Counted from the stretch's first letter, positions 17,403 through 26,503 are shown. The stretch: DNA of 64,000 nucleotides from an uncultured bacterium (GCA_903857865.1 CAIOGO010000022.1:1-64000), one strand, 5' to 3'. Notes: generated by a model not told the origin, from the letters alone. A program made the numbers and translations.

Positions 17403-18425
17403 CTAGTACCCGAAACAACTCGACGAGCGGCGCTTTCCTGCAGCCTCCGCGTTCTCCGCGCTCAGGAAGTAGATGCGCTCCGCCTCCGGGATGCCGCACA
17501 CCTCGGGGCAGTCGCGTCGGTAGTAGAAGGAGTCTGCCTGACTTGAGACGAAGAAGGCGGCGTTCTTGAACAGGGACGGGTTGTCGTGGTGCGGGTCGTC
17601 GAGGCCTCCCCAGTCCCAGGAAGAGCTCGCCGCGACGGTCACCGGGAACGAGGCGCTCGTCCGTCGTCCCCAATCATCCTCGACCACGACGATGATGGCG
17701 GCCGTCTGCTCGGGGAACTCCACGCCGACGAGCACGTTGCGGTTCCGCGCGCTGTCGTAGTCGTAACCGGGCAGGGCCTCCGGTGCATAGGGGCGGCCGG
17801 TGGGAGCGGTCTCGGCCGTGTAGAGCGGGTAGACGAGGCACGCGTTGTCAACGAGTTGGCCATGGAACAGGGCGTGGTAGGTCCCTTCTTCCCACGGTGG
17901 GGTGTAGATCGAATCGGCCATGATGGCACCGCACACGACCTTCTCCTGGGCCTCGACGCGAATCGACACAACGCGCCAGGCGCCATCATATACCACGCCC
18001 GACTCGGGGCCGGACAGACCGCCTGGATGGTGGGTGAAGTCGATGAGTGTCAGCTCGCTTGGCCGCAGAGTCCAGAGGTAGGCGTCCCCGTTGATGCGCG
18101 GCAGGAGAAGGGTCGGCGAGGCATTCGTTCCCTCGGCGAGAACGTTCTCGACGCGCACCTGGCGGCTGTCGGTCCACGTGACCCTCGCTTCCCATTCGAG
18201 TCGGTCGACGATCACGTCGAGCTCGTGTTCTTTCGACGTGACGGCGGTCCCGTCGGGCAGCTGATACGTGTACATCCCGGGAAGCGACGAGCACACGATG
18301 CGCGCTGCGTACGGGACGTGTCCGCGCGGCGGATCGACGAACGCGTGCAGCTCGACGGGCTCCGTGCATCCGGCAAGCGCGGCGAGAAGGAGTGCAAGCA
18401 CAAGTCTCGAGACGATTCGTCCCAT
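17403..18425 (-). CDS. lipoprotein with C-terminal Ada-like metal-binding motif
   Basis: This 340-residue protein has a lipoprotein signal with lipobox LAGC (Cys20). The middle is beta-rich and PKD/Ig-like at the start (residues ~25-110), with no recognised catalytic site. The last ~40 residues match the pattern of Ada-type zinc-binding modules that also end secreted nucleases: YYRRDCPEVCGI, then IYFLSAENAEAAGKR, then a terminal Ser-Ser-Ser-Cys. In the usual module the pattern is H..DCP...I....R..F.S.EEA..AGYRPC..C, so some ligands are replaced here. Function unknown. Confidence 0.7.
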   Translation of the reverse strand: MGRIVSRLVLALLLAALAGCTEPVELHAFVDPPRGHVPYAARIVCSSLPGMYTYQLPDGTAVTSKEHELDVIVDRLEWEARVTWTDSRQVRVENVLAEGTNASPTLLLPRINGDAYLWTLRPSELTLIDFTHHPGGLSGPESGVVYDGAWRVVSIRVEAQEKVVCGAIMADSIYTPPWEEGTYHALFHGQLVDNACLVYPLYTAETAPTGRPYAPEALPGYDYDSARNRNVLVGVEFPEQTAAIIVVVEDDWGRRTSASFPVTVAASSSWDWGGLDDPHHDNPSLFKNAAFFVSSQADSFYYRRDCPEVCGIPEAERIYFLSAENAEAAGKRRSSSCFGY

Positions 18426-18547
18426 GGAACCTCCCCCACCAGTAGAGCATAGGCGGAGCTGTGGGTCAAGACACCCTGCGCTCGGCCCAGGTCCGTATCC
18501 TGCGGGGGTTCCGAAGACCGTGTACGATCCACGCAGGGTGAGGAGAG

Positions 18548-19768
18548 ATGCACATTGCCTGGATGATTGCCGCGGGAAGCCTCGTTTCGTGGATCGCGCT
18601 CCTCTTGTTCCGTGGGGGGTACTGGCGAGTGCGTCCGCTCCTTGATGGCGCTTCTTCAGGGAACCCGAGTCCGCGGGCGGGGTGGCCTTCCGTTGTTGCG
18701 GTGATTCCGGCGCGGAACGAGGAGAGCGTAGTCGGGGAGTCCCTTCCGACGGTCCTCTCTCAGGACTACCCGGGTCCCTTTCACGTCGTCGTGGTCAGCG
18801 ATCGGAGCGAGGATGCGACGGCCGACGCCGCACGGGCCGCCGCGGCGCACCTCGGGTGTGCCGATCGCCTCTCGGTTGTGCAAGGAGAGCCACTGCCGGC
18901 GAGCTGGGCGGGCAAGGTGTGGGCGATGGCGCAGGGTGCGGCGCGGCCTGCCGCCCGAAGAGCTGACTATCTCTGGTTCACCGATGCCGACATCGTCCAC
19001 GATGTAGGCATCCTCCGTGCGCTTGTGGCGAAGGCCGAGGCGGATCGCGTGGACCTCGTCTCCCTCATGGCGCGGCTGCGAGTGGACACGCGTTGGGATC
19101 GCCTGCTCATCCCGGCCTTCGTCTACTTCTTCTCGAAGCTCTACCCCTTCCGCTTCGTCAACGACGCGCGCCGCCGTGCTGCGGGCACGGCGGGCGGCTG
19201 CATGCTCGTGCGGCGCGAGGCGCTCGAGCGGGCGGGCGGCGTGGAGAGCATTCGCGCGGCCCTGATCGACGACTGCGCTCTCGGACGGCTGATCAAGCGG
19301 TCGGGAGGGCGCGTCTGGCTCGGGTTCACGAGCTCGGTTCGGAGCGTGCGGCTCTACGGAACGCTGCGCAGCACATGGGACATGGTGGCTCGATCTGCCT
19401 ACACGCAACTCCGCTACTCGCCCCTCGTAGTGCTGGGCACTGTCTTCGGCATGCTCTTCCTCTACGCCGTCGGTCCCGTCGCCCTTGTGGCCGGGCTCGT
19501 CGCTTCGGCATTCGCCGTGCCAGGCGCCGTCACCCTGGCGTGGCTTGGATTGGCCACGTGGAGCCTGATGGGCCTGAGCTTCCTTCCAATGCTGCGGCAT
19601 CACGGAGCCGGCCGCTGGCCGGCGCTACTCCTCCCGTTGGCCGGCGTGCTCTACGCGGCCATGACCGTCGACTCCGCTTGGAGGCACGCGATCGGGCGGG
19701 GCGGATCTTGGAAGGGACGCACGCACGGCGCGGGCGACGCGGCTGCACGGGGCCGCACGGCGGACTAG
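18548..19768 (+). CDS. hpnB: family 2 glycosyltransferase, HpnB-like (hopene-associated)
   Basis: This 406-residue protein has one N-terminal membrane helix, a GT2 domain (VVAVIPARNEE, VVVVSDRSEDATAD, WFTDADIVH as the DxD region) and several C-terminal membrane helices. The order of motifs (GKVWAMAQG, LIPAFVYFFSKLYPF, AAGTAGGCMLVRR, LIDDCALG, AYTQLRYSP) follows the hopene-associated glycosyltransferase HpnB. No squalene-hopene cyclase or other hopanoid gene is in the window, so the substrate is open. ATG 18548 has GAGGAG directly upstream. Confidence 0.8.
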   Translation: MHIAWMIAAGSLVSWIALLLFRGGYWRVRPLLDGASSGNPSPRAGWPSVVAVIPARNEESVVGESLPTVLSQDYPGPFHVVVVSDRSEDATADAARAAAAHLGCADRLSVVQGEPLPASWAGKVWAMAQGAARPAARRADYLWFTDADIVHDVGILRALVAKAEADRVDLVSLMARLRVDTRWDRLLIPAFVYFFSKLYPFRFVNDARRRAAGTAGGCMLVRREALERAGGVESIRAALIDDCALGRLIKRSGGRVWLGFTSSVRSVRLYGTLRSTWDMVARSAYTQLRYSPLVVLGTVFGMLFLYAVGPVALVAGLVASAFAVPGAVTLAWLGLATWSLMGLSFLPMLRHHGAGRWPALLLPLAGVLYAAMTVDSAWRHAIGRGGSWKGRTHGAGDAAARGRTAD

Positions 19769-19907
19769 CGGGAGTCCATCAGTTCGTTGCCGCCTGCCGG
19801 AGCGCTCGGGCCGCGCGGCGGTCCTTGCGTTCGTCGATGCTCCAGGACGATGATCACACAGCGGATCTTCCTTCGAGGAGCCGACTCGTGGGCGGGAGGA
19901 GAACAAC

Positions 19908-20459
19908 GTGGGGCACAGGTTCCCAGTTCTGGAAACGGAGAGGCTGCGATTGCGCGAGCCGCGCCGCTCGGACGCCGAGCGACTCCTCGCCGCATGGCGC
20001 GACGAGGAGACCATGCTCTACTTCGGCACGGAGCCTCTCGGAACCCGGCGGGAGGCAATGGAGGAGATCCGTGCGTTTCGTGAGCAGGCGTCGTCCGGCG
20101 ACGGCATTCGCTGGATCATCACCGAACGAGAGCGTGACGAGTACGTCGGAGACATCGGCTTCTTCGACTTCGCTTCGGACCACGCGCGGGCCGAGATCGG
20201 CTTTCTGTTGGCCAAGCCCTCGTGGGGGCGCGGACTCATGACCGAAGCGCTCGCGGCCACCCTGCAGTACGGGTTTGTCTCGAAGGACCTTCACCGGGTC
20301 GAGGCGCTCGTCGATCCGCGCAATGCCGCCTGCCTGCGCGTTCTCGAGCGGCGAGGTTTCCGGAGAGAGGGAACCCTGAGGGATTACGAGTTCGAACGGG
20401 ACGCGTTCATCGACCTCGTCCTCCTGTCCATGCTGCGCCCGGAGTGGGTCGTAGCGTAG
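19908..20459 (+). CDS. RimJ/RimL-type N-acetyltransferase
   Basis: This 183-residue GNAT protein opens with the LETERLRLREPRRSDAERL signature of the RimJ/RimL (Acetyltransf_3) group, followed by GDIGFFDF, AEIGFLLAKPSWGRGLMTEA (acetyl-CoA loop) and RNAACLRVLERRGFRREG near the end. These enzymes acetylate N-terminal amines of ribosomal proteins or small amines and antibiotics; the target is unknown here. GTG 19908 was chosen for the GGGAGGAG site 7-8 bases upstream. Confidence 0.87.
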   Translation: MGHRFPVLETERLRLREPRRSDAERLLAAWRDEETMLYFGTEPLGTRREAMEEIRAFREQASSGDGIRWIITERERDEYVGDIGFFDFASDHARAEIGFLLAKPSWGRGLMTEALAATLQYGFVSKDLHRVEALVDPRNAACLRVLERRGFRREGTLRDYEFERDAFIDLVLLSMLRPEWVVA

Positions 20460-20784
20460 TCCTGAGCGTCACTCGACCATGGACTCAGTGGGGGCGACTT
20501 GATTCGTCGGACCGCCGTCGGATAGGATGTCGCCAACAAGAAGAGAAGCGTACCTTCTTTAAGAGACTGAAGCGGCGATCGCGCCTGCGTGAGGGCCTTG
20601 CCTAGCGGCGAGGCCCTCTGCTTCTTCTGGGGAGCGGTGACCCTGACAGTCGGCAGGAGCCACGCGCGCTCTGCCTCTCGTTCCTGGAAGGGACTCTCCT
20701 CTTGGCTCGTGCCGCCTGCTAGCGTGGCTTGTATAGTGAGCATGGTCGACATCCGATGCGTTGTGAGTCGTCTGGGAGGTGGGT
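20460..20784. other. gap upstream of the copper ATPase
   Basis: No gene is seen. It contains a terminator-like hairpin (20591-20618). A TATAGT at 20732-20737 could be a -10, but no matching -35 is at normal spacing, which would fit an activator-dependent metal promoter. Confidence 0.4.
20591..20625 (+). terminator. terminator-like hairpin
   Basis: GAGGGCCT (20591-20598) pairs with AGGCCCTC (20611-20618), followed by TGCTTCTTC. It lies 130 bases beyond the acetyltransferase gene. Confidence 0.5.
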
Positions 20785-23055
20785 GTGCGCGAGGTACCGG
20801 GCGGACTCAGAAAGACCCTCCAGATTGATGGCATGCATTGCGCCAGCTGCGCGCAGGCCGTTGAGCGGGCGCTGCGGGCCGTGGACGGAGTGGCGAGCGC
20901 TGGCGTGGACCTCGTCAACGAACGAGCGTTGGTCGACGTAGCCGGCGATGTCTCGGATGACGTCCTCATCGCAGCAGTGCGCGCGGCCGGGTACAAGGCA
21001 ACGCGCGAAGACCGGACCGCGACGCCGGACACCCTCGTCGAGCATGATGTAGAGCGTGCGAAGGGTGCGCGACGCCGCGCGGCGCTGGCGTGGGCCCTTG
21101 CGTTGCCGATCGTCGCATGGATGATCCCCGAGATGGCTTGGGGAGTGATGTGGCCTTCGCCTCTCGCCTTCCACTTCGGGATGCTGGCGCTGGCGGCTCC
21201 CGCCGTCTTCATCGCCGGCGGGCCGACGTTGCGGTCGGGGTTCACGGCGGCCGTCCGGCGGGCGCCAACCATGGACACGCTCATCGGGCTTGGCGTCGGA
21301 GCGTCGTTCCTGACCGGCGTGCTTGCGGCGCTGGCACACGTCGGGATGATGCCGTCGGTGCCCGACTACTCCGGCGTCGCGGCCATGATCATGGCCTTTC
21401 ACCTGACAGGGCGATGGATCGAGGCTGCGGCGCGGGGACGGACGTCGGGCGCGATTCGCGCCCTTCTGGGTCTCGGAGCGAGGACGGCCCGCGTTGCGCG
21501 CGGGGCTGCCGAGGTCGAGATCCCTGTGACCGACGTTGTGGTTGGGGATCTCATGATCATCCGGCCCGGCGAGCGCGTCCCGACCGACGGCGTTATCGAG
21601 GCGGGAGAGAGTTCGGTCGACGAATCGCTCGCCACGGGGGAGTCGATGCCCATCCTGAGGCACGTTGGTGACCGAGTCATCGGGGCGACGATCAACGGGG
21701 AGGGCGTGCTCCGAGTCCGCGCGACCGGCGTAGGGGAGGCGACGTTCCTCGCCCAGGTCGTACGGCTCGTCCAGCAAGCGCAGGCGACCAAGGTGCCTAT
21801 TCAGGCGCTTGCAGACCGCGTGACGCGAGTCTTCGTTCCCGTCGTGCTTGCGCTGGCCGCCGCGACGTTCCTCGCTTGGTGGCTCGCTCCGTCAGCCCTC
21901 GGTCAGATCGCGACTGCGGCGGGACGATTCCTACCTTGGGGGTCGAGCGATGCGTCGCCGCTCGGGCGGGCGCTGTTCGCTGCCGTCGCGGTGCTCGTCA
22001 TCGCTTGTCCGTGCGCTCTTGGACTCGCGACGCCGACCGCGCTCACGGTCGGCGCCGGGCGTGGCGCTCGAAGCGGAATCCTCTTGAGAAACGGAGAGGC
22101 GGTCCAGACCTTGAGCCGCGTCGATGTGCTCGTCTTCGACAAGACGGGAACGGTGACCGTCGGACGGCCGCAGGTGATGGACATCGTTTCTCGCGAGATT
22201 CCCGCCGACGAGCTCTTGGCGCTGGCCGGGTGCGTCGAATCTGCTTCGGAGCATCCGATTGCGCGCGCGGTCGTTGCGGCGTGCGAGACGCGGGGCATCT
22301 CCCTTGCGGCGGCGAGTGACGTTCGCGCGATTCCCGGGCGTGGGGTGCGGGGGCGCGTCGATGGGCGCGAGGTGTGGGTCGGGCGTGCCGACTGGCTCTC
22401 TGCGGAGGGATTCCCGCTCGATGCGTGGGAGGCTGTGATTGCGCGGATGGAGGATGCGGGGACGACGGCTGTGGGTGTCGCAGTGGCCGGCCGGGTCTTG
22501 GGTTTCCTGTCCGTGGCCGACCGCGCGAAGCCCGACGCTCGGGAGGCGATCGCGACCCTGAGGGGCATGGGCATCGATGTGGTTCTCCTCACTGGGGACA
22601 ACGAACGGGCGGCGCACTCCATCGCAGCCGAGGTGGGGATCGATCGCGTGATCGCAAACGTCCTGCCCGAGGACAAGGTCTCCGTCGTTCGCGGCTTGAT
22701 GGCGGCCGGGTCCGTCACCGGGATGGTCGGCGATGGGATCAACGATGCGCCTGCGTTGACGTCGGCCGACGTCGGCATCGCGTTGGGCACGGGGACCGAT
22801 GTGGCGATCGAATCGGCGGACATCACGCTCGTCTCCGGGGAACTCCTTGCGGTCGTGCGTGCCGTGAAGCTCTCGCGCGCCACGTTCCGCAAGATACGCC
22901 AGAACCTGTTCTTTGCGTTCGTGTACAACGTCGTGGCCATTCCGCTCGCCGTGTTGGGTCTACTGCATCCGCTGATCGCCGAGGCGGCGATGGCGTTCTC
23001 GTCCATCAACGTTGTCCTGAACGCCAATCGGTTGCGGCGAGCACGGCTCGGATAG
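20785..23055 (+). CDS. copA: Cu(+)-exporting P1B-type ATPase
   Basis: This 756-residue pump has one N-terminal heavy-metal domain with CASC (IDGMHCASCAQ), the membrane CPC motif in CPCALGLATPTAL, the phosphorylation site DKTGT, SEHPIA of the nucleotide domain, and GDGINDAP. The last helices carry YNVVAIPLA and MAFSSINVVLNANRLRR, the Cu+/Ag+ (P1B-1) signature. It exports monovalent copper from the cytoplasm. The frame is open from GTG 20779, but GGGAGG at 20774-20779 sits best for GTG 20785. No metalloregulator or copper chaperone gene is adjacent. Confidence 0.93.
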   Translation: MREVPGGLRKTLQIDGMHCASCAQAVERALRAVDGVASAGVDLVNERALVDVAGDVSDDVLIAAVRAAGYKATREDRTATPDTLVEHDVERAKGARRRAALAWALALPIVAWMIPEMAWGVMWPSPLAFHFGMLALAAPAVFIAGGPTLRSGFTAAVRRAPTMDTLIGLGVGASFLTGVLAALAHVGMMPSVPDYSGVAAMIMAFHLTGRWIEAAARGRTSGAIRALLGLGARTARVARGAAEVEIPVTDVVVGDLMIIRPGERVPTDGVIEAGESSVDESLATGESMPILRHVGDRVIGATINGEGVLRVRATGVGEATFLAQVVRLVQQAQATKVPIQALADRVTRVFVPVVLALAAATFLAWWLAPSALGQIATAAGRFLPWGSSDASPLGRALFAAVAVLVIACPCALGLATPTALTVGAGRGARSGILLRNGEAVQTLSRVDVLVFDKTGTVTVGRPQVMDIVSREIPADELLALAGCVESASEHPIARAVVAACETRGISLAAASDVRAIPGRGVRGRVDGREVWVGRADWLSAEGFPLDAWEAVIARMEDAGTTAVGVAVAGRVLGFLSVADRAKPDAREAIATLRGMGIDVVLLTGDNERAAHSIAAEVGIDRVIANVLPEDKVSVVRGLMAAGSVTGMVGDGINDAPALTSADVGIALGTGTDVAIESADITLVSGELLAVVRAVKLSRATFRKIRQNLFFAFVYNVVAIPLAVLGLLHPLIAEAAMAFSSINVVLNANRLRRARLG

Positions 23056-23094
23056 GGCACGAAGAACCCTACGAAGGCGCGTCGGCACGCGGCG

Positions 23095-23122
23095 TTGCAC
23101 CTATCGAAGCCGGGGCTATAAT
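23095..23122 (+). promoter_or_regulatory. strong promoter of hpt-tsaD
   Basis: TTGCAC (23095-23100), a 16-base spacer and a consensus TATAAT (23117-23122). The predicted start point falls at about 23129, the first base of a 10-bp inverted repeat. Confidence 0.7.
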
Positions 23123-23128
23123 CGCGCC

Positions 23129-23157
23129 GTGCCAATAGCCGTCGCGCCTATTGGCAC
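23129..23157 (+). promoter_or_regulatory. inverted repeat at the hpt transcription start (operator or 5' stem-loop)
   Basis: GTGCCAATAG (23129-23138), 9 bases, then CTATTGGCAC (23148-23157), a perfect 10-bp match. Its position right at +1 suits either a repressor site or an mRNA 5'-end hairpin. It is not followed by a U tract, so it is unlikely to be a terminator. Confidence 0.6.
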
Positions 23158-23234
23158 TGATCCTTTCGCGCCCGCGTGATGAGAGGCTGAGCGGGATGGC
23201 GTTCTCGCGGGTCGCGTTGCACAAGGTGGGCATC

Positions 23235-23813
23235 ATGGACCAGATCGACCTTCGGACACGTATGGAGCGCGTTCTCTACAGCGAGGACGCGATCTCCGAG
23301 CGCGTTCGGAAGTTGGCCGAGCAGATCTCCGACGACTACCGCTCACGCGGACACGCAGCGGATCGGAAAGGACGGCCGCTCCTGATTGTCGGCATCTTGC
23401 GGGGCGCACTCGTGTTCATGGCGGATCTGGCGCGCGAGATGACGATCCCCGTCGAGTATGACCTGATCAGCGTCTCGTCGTACGGGAACGGGACGGCGCC
23501 CGGCGCGGTGCGGTTGGTGAAGGACCTCGAGCGGCCGATCGAAGGGCGCGACGTGCTCGTCGTGGAGGACATCATCGACACGGGCTACACGATCGAGTAC
23601 CTCCGCCGGAATTTGGAGTCGCGGGATCCCGCCTCGCTTCGCGTCTGTACCCTTGTCGACAAGGCGGCTCGCCGCGAAATCCAGACTCAAGTCGACTACG
23701 TGGGGTTCGCCCTCGCCGAGGACGCGTTCATCGTGGGGTACGGCATGGACTACGCCGAGCTGTACAGGAACCTCCCGTTCATTGGGGTGCTGAAACAGGA
23801 GTACATCGGATGA
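23235..23813 (+). CDS. hpt: hypoxanthine phosphoribosyltransferase
   Basis: This 192-residue enzyme converts hypoxanthine or guanine plus PRPP to IMP or GMP (purine salvage). It shows LLIVGILRGALVFMADL, the flexible-loop SSYGNGT, the PRPP-binding signature VLVVEDIIDTGYT, and LVDKAARR with the purine-contacting lysine. The open frame extends to 23151, but ATG 23235 gives the normal family length and has AAGGTGGG upstream; ATG 23196 is an alternative. It overlaps tsaD by ATGA and is driven by the promoter at 23095. Confidence 0.93.
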   Translation: MDQIDLRTRMERVLYSEDAISERVRKLAEQISDDYRSRGHAADRKGRPLLIVGILRGALVFMADLAREMTIPVEYDLISVSSYGNGTAPGAVRLVKDLERPIEGRDVLVVEDIIDTGYTIEYLRRNLESRDPASLRVCTLVDKAARREIQTQVDYVGFALAEDAFIVGYGMDYAELYRNLPFIGVLKQEYIG

Positions 23814-24820
23814 CCGGCGCGGACTCTTCTCTCACGCTCGGTATCGAGACTTCGTGCGACGAAACGTCGGTCGCCGTGCTGCGCGGCGAGACGGAGATCC
23901 TGGCGAACATCGTCTACTCGCAAGTCGATCTCCACGCCCGCTACGGCGGCGTCGTCCCCGAGGTTGCGTCGCGCAACCACGTGGTGAAACTGCCCTACAT
24001 CGTCGACGAGGCGTTGGCTTGCGCGGGGGTCCAGGTCCAGGAGATCTCCCTCGTGGCGGCCACGATGGGGCCGGGCCTCGTTGGGCCGCTGTTGGTCGGC
24101 CTGTGCCACGCCAAAGGGATGGCCTACGCGTTGCGCGCCCCGTTCCTCGGAGTGAACCACCTGGAGGGCCACCTCTTCGCCCATCGGCTTCACTCTCCGG
24201 ATGTGGTCCCGCCGTTCATGGGCCTTATCGTCTCCGGCGGGCACACGATGCTCGTCGACGTACCTCGCTACGGCGAGTACTACGTCGTGGGAACGACCGT
24301 CGACGACGCCGCGGGTGAGGCGATCGACAAGATCGGGAAGATGATCGGCATGGGGTACCCGGCGGGCGCGAAGATGGACGAACTGGCGGACAGCGGGGAT
24401 CCTAAGGCGATTCCGCTTCCACGCCCGATGGGAGATTCGCCGAGCTTCGACTTCAGCTTCTCCGGGTTGAAAACAGCGGTCCTGTACCACGTGCGCAAGA
24501 ACCCGCGGGAACGACGGGAAGACATTGCCGCATCGGTTCTCGCGAGCGTGGTGGATGTGCTGACGAAGAAGTCACTCGAGGCGACGCGCCGCTTCCATCG
24601 CCATCGTCTGGTGGTCGTCGGTGGAGTTGCCGCGAATGCTCACTTGCGGGCGCAACTCGTTGCGGAGGGCACCCAACGCGGCATTGACGTCTTGTTCCCG
24701 CCGATCGCGCTCTGCACCGACAACGCGGCCATGATTGCAGCCGTCGGCGCCTTTCGGCACCGGGAGTTCGGAGAGGCGCATCCGCTCTCGGTGTCGCCGA
24801 ACCCTTCGTTGTCCTTCTAG
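23810..24820 (+). CDS. tsaD: tRNA N6-threonylcarbamoyladenosine transferase TsaD
   Basis: This 336-residue protein is the ASKHA-fold TsaD/Kae1/YgjD that transfers threonylcarbamoyl to A37 of ANN-decoding tRNAs. It begins LTLGIETSCDETSVAV, has the metal-binding HLEGH (H117, H121), the ATP loop LIVSGGHTMLV, DDAAGEAIDKIGKMIGMGYP, and the C-terminal VVGGVAANAHLR with CTDNAAMI. Length is normal. The start overlaps the hpt stop by ATGA, so the two are translationally coupled. tsaB, tsaC and tsaE are not in the window. Confidence 0.96.
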   Translation: MTGADSSLTLGIETSCDETSVAVLRGETEILANIVYSQVDLHARYGGVVPEVASRNHVVKLPYIVDEALACAGVQVQEISLVAATMGPGLVGPLLVGLCHAKGMAYALRAPFLGVNHLEGHLFAHRLHSPDVVPPFMGLIVSGGHTMLVDVPRYGEYYVVGTTVDDAAGEAIDKIGKMIGMGYPAGAKMDELADSGDPKAIPLPRPMGDSPSFDFSFSGLKTAVLYHVRKNPRERREDIAASVLASVVDVLTKKSLEATRRFHRHRLVVVGGVAANAHLRAQLVAEGTQRGIDVLFPPIALCTDNAAMIAAVGAFRHREFGEAHPLSVSPNPSLSF

Positions 24821-24832
24821 AGAGGCTCAGGC

Positions 24833-25720
24833 TCAGGCGGCCCGTTCGGCTGCGGCGGGCTCATCCAATCCGCGGACTTCCTTGAGCGCCGCAATGGCCA
24901 CTTCGATCATGTCGTCGCTCGGCTCCGCCGTCGTCAGTCGCTGCAGCCACAGGCCCGGCTGGCCGAGGATGCGTACCCAGCGCCGATCGAAGTGAAGGCC
25001 CGTGAATCGCTGCGCCTCGAACGAGATGCCGGCGACAACAGGCAACAGCAGGATGCGCGACAGGATCTTGAGCCACAGGGTCGGGTTTCCTGCGAGGGAG
25101 AAGACGAGGATGGCGACGACGAACACCGTCATGAGGAATGCCGTGCCGCAACGAGGGTGCAACGTCGTGTGCTTCTTCGCATTCTCGGTCGTGAGATCCT
25201 CGTCAGACTCGTAGGTGTGGACGACTTTGTGTTCGGCGCCGTGGTACTGGAAGACGCGGCGGATGTCCTTCACCAACCAGCGGATGACGACAATGTAGAC
25301 GAAGAAGAAGGCGAGGCGAATGAGGCCCTCAACGAGGTTGAAGACGATCGAATTCCCCAGCCGCAACCAAGAGACGCTGTTCGCGATGAACAGGGGGAGG
25401 ACGATGAACGCCCCGACGCCGACGATCATGGCGAGGAGGAACGCGAAGAACGTCCCTCCCTTGCTCAGTTGCTCCTCCTCGGGGTACGCGACCTGGGTGG
25501 AGACGTTGAGAGCACGCATGCCTAGCGCCATCGTGTCGTAGAGCCGGAACGTGCCGCGAAGGAACGGGGTCCGTCCGAGGCGTGGGAACCGTCGGTTCAC
25601 CGGCAAAGACCGGACGACGATGGCCTTCGTGTCCAAACGACGAACAGCGACCGCTACGCGGTCGCCGTTCTGCATCATCACACCTTCGATGACAGCTTGC
25701 CCGCCGATCGGCGGCTTCAC
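24833..25720 (-). CDS. DUF1385 (YqhQ-like) membrane protein
   Basis: This 295-residue protein has the family opening PPIGGQAVIEGVMM, four to five membrane segments (about residues 90-180 and 195-245), the conserved FQYHGAEHKVVHTYE and HPRCGTAFL motifs, and a soluble C-terminal tail. The biochemical role of DUF1385 is not established. GTG 25720 lies 2 bases after the rpmE stop and matches the usual N-terminus; an ATG at 25771 would overlap rpmE. It forms a minus-strand operon with rpmE and rpsI. Confidence 0.85.
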   Translation of the reverse strand: MKPPIGGQAVIEGVMMQNGDRVAVAVRRLDTKAIVVRSLPVNRRFPRLGRTPFLRGTFRLYDTMALGMRALNVSTQVAYPEEEQLSKGGTFFAFLLAMIVGVGAFIVLPLFIANSVSWLRLGNSIVFNLVEGLIRLAFFFVYIVVIRWLVKDIRRVFQYHGAEHKVVHTYESDEDLTTENAKKHTTLHPRCGTAFLMTVFVVAILVFSLAGNPTLWLKILSRILLLPVVAGISFEAQRFTGLHFDRRWVRILGQPGLWLQRLTTAEPSDDMIEVAIAALKEVRGLDEPAAAERAA

Positions 25721-25721
25721 C

Positions 25722-25958
25722 TTACTTGCCGTCCTTCTTGGGCTTCTGGGCGGCTGTGACGACGCCCGCATACTTGCGCTGGAAGCGTTCGACGCGCCCT
25801 TCCGTGTCGAGGAACCGCTCCTCGCCGGTGAAGAACGGATGGCACTTCGAGCAGATGTCGACGCGCATCTCCTCCACAGTCGATCGTGTCTCTAGCTTCG
25901 CGCCGCAGCCGCAATGGACAACGGCCTTCTTCATCTCGGGATGAATGCCCTGCTTCAC
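25722..25958 (-). CDS. rpmE: 50S ribosomal protein L31 (zinc-binding type)
   Basis: This 78-residue protein has the MKQGIHPEM start and four cysteines, C16, C18, C36 and C39 (CGC...CSKC), of the zinc-containing L31, followed by HPFFTGEERFLDTEGRVERF. The tail is slightly long and lysine-rich. The start is GTG 25958, with GAGGAG about 6 bases upstream. It lies 19 bases after rpsI. Confidence 0.95.
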   Translation of the reverse strand: MKQGIHPEMKKAVVHCGCGAKLETRSTVEEMRVDICSKCHPFFTGEERFLDTEGRVERFQRKYAGVVTAAQKPKKDGK

Positions 25959-25977
25959 GGTAGGCTCCTCTTGCCGG

Positions 25978-26415
25978 CTAGCGCTTGGAGTACTGCTCGC
26001 TCTTGCGCGCCTTGCGGCGGTTGATCTTCTTGCGCTCGACCTCGCGCGCGTCTCGCACGAGAAGGCCGGCCTGCTTGAGAGGCGTGCGGTACTCAGAGGT
26101 GACTCCGCAGAGCGCACGGGCGATGCCGAGACGAACAGCTTCCATCTGCCCGGTGGTGCCGCCGCCCGCCACGCGGGCCTTGACGTCGTACTTGCCGACG
26201 GTCCCCGTGACGTAGAACGGTACCTTGAGCGTCTTCTCGAGATGCTCCTCGGAGTTCAGAAACGCGCCGAAGTACTCCACGGCCGGGCGGTTGTTGATGA
26301 CCAACGCTCCGGAACCCTCGGCGAGGTAAATGCGGGCTGTCGCACGCTTTCGGCGCCCGATCGCATGCACGTAGTTGCCAACCCTCTTAGGTAGTCGCTT
26401 GTCACCCTGCTCCAC
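25978..26415 (-). CDS. rpsI: 30S ribosomal protein S9
   Basis: This 145-residue protein shows GRRKRATARIYL, GTTGQMEAVRLGIARAL and the basic end KARKSEQYSKR, which contacts P-site tRNA. Start GTG 26415 with GAGGAGGAAAG upstream. S9 usually follows L13 (rplM); here the upstream gene is an oxidoreductase, so rplM must be elsewhere. Confidence 0.96.
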   Translation of the reverse strand: MEQGDKRLPKRVGNYVHAIGRRKRATARIYLAEGSGALVINNRPAVEYFGAFLNSEEHLEKTLKVPFYVTGTVGKYDVKARVAGGGTTGQMEAVRLGIARALCGVTSEYRTPLKQAGLLVRDAREVERKKINRRKARKSEQYSKR

Positions 26416-26503
26416 GAGAGTCTTTCCTCCTCAAGAAGTGCTAGAACCGTCGGATGATACTCGTGGGTCCTGAACCTGTCAACGGCGCGCCGGACGCGGC
26501 GCG

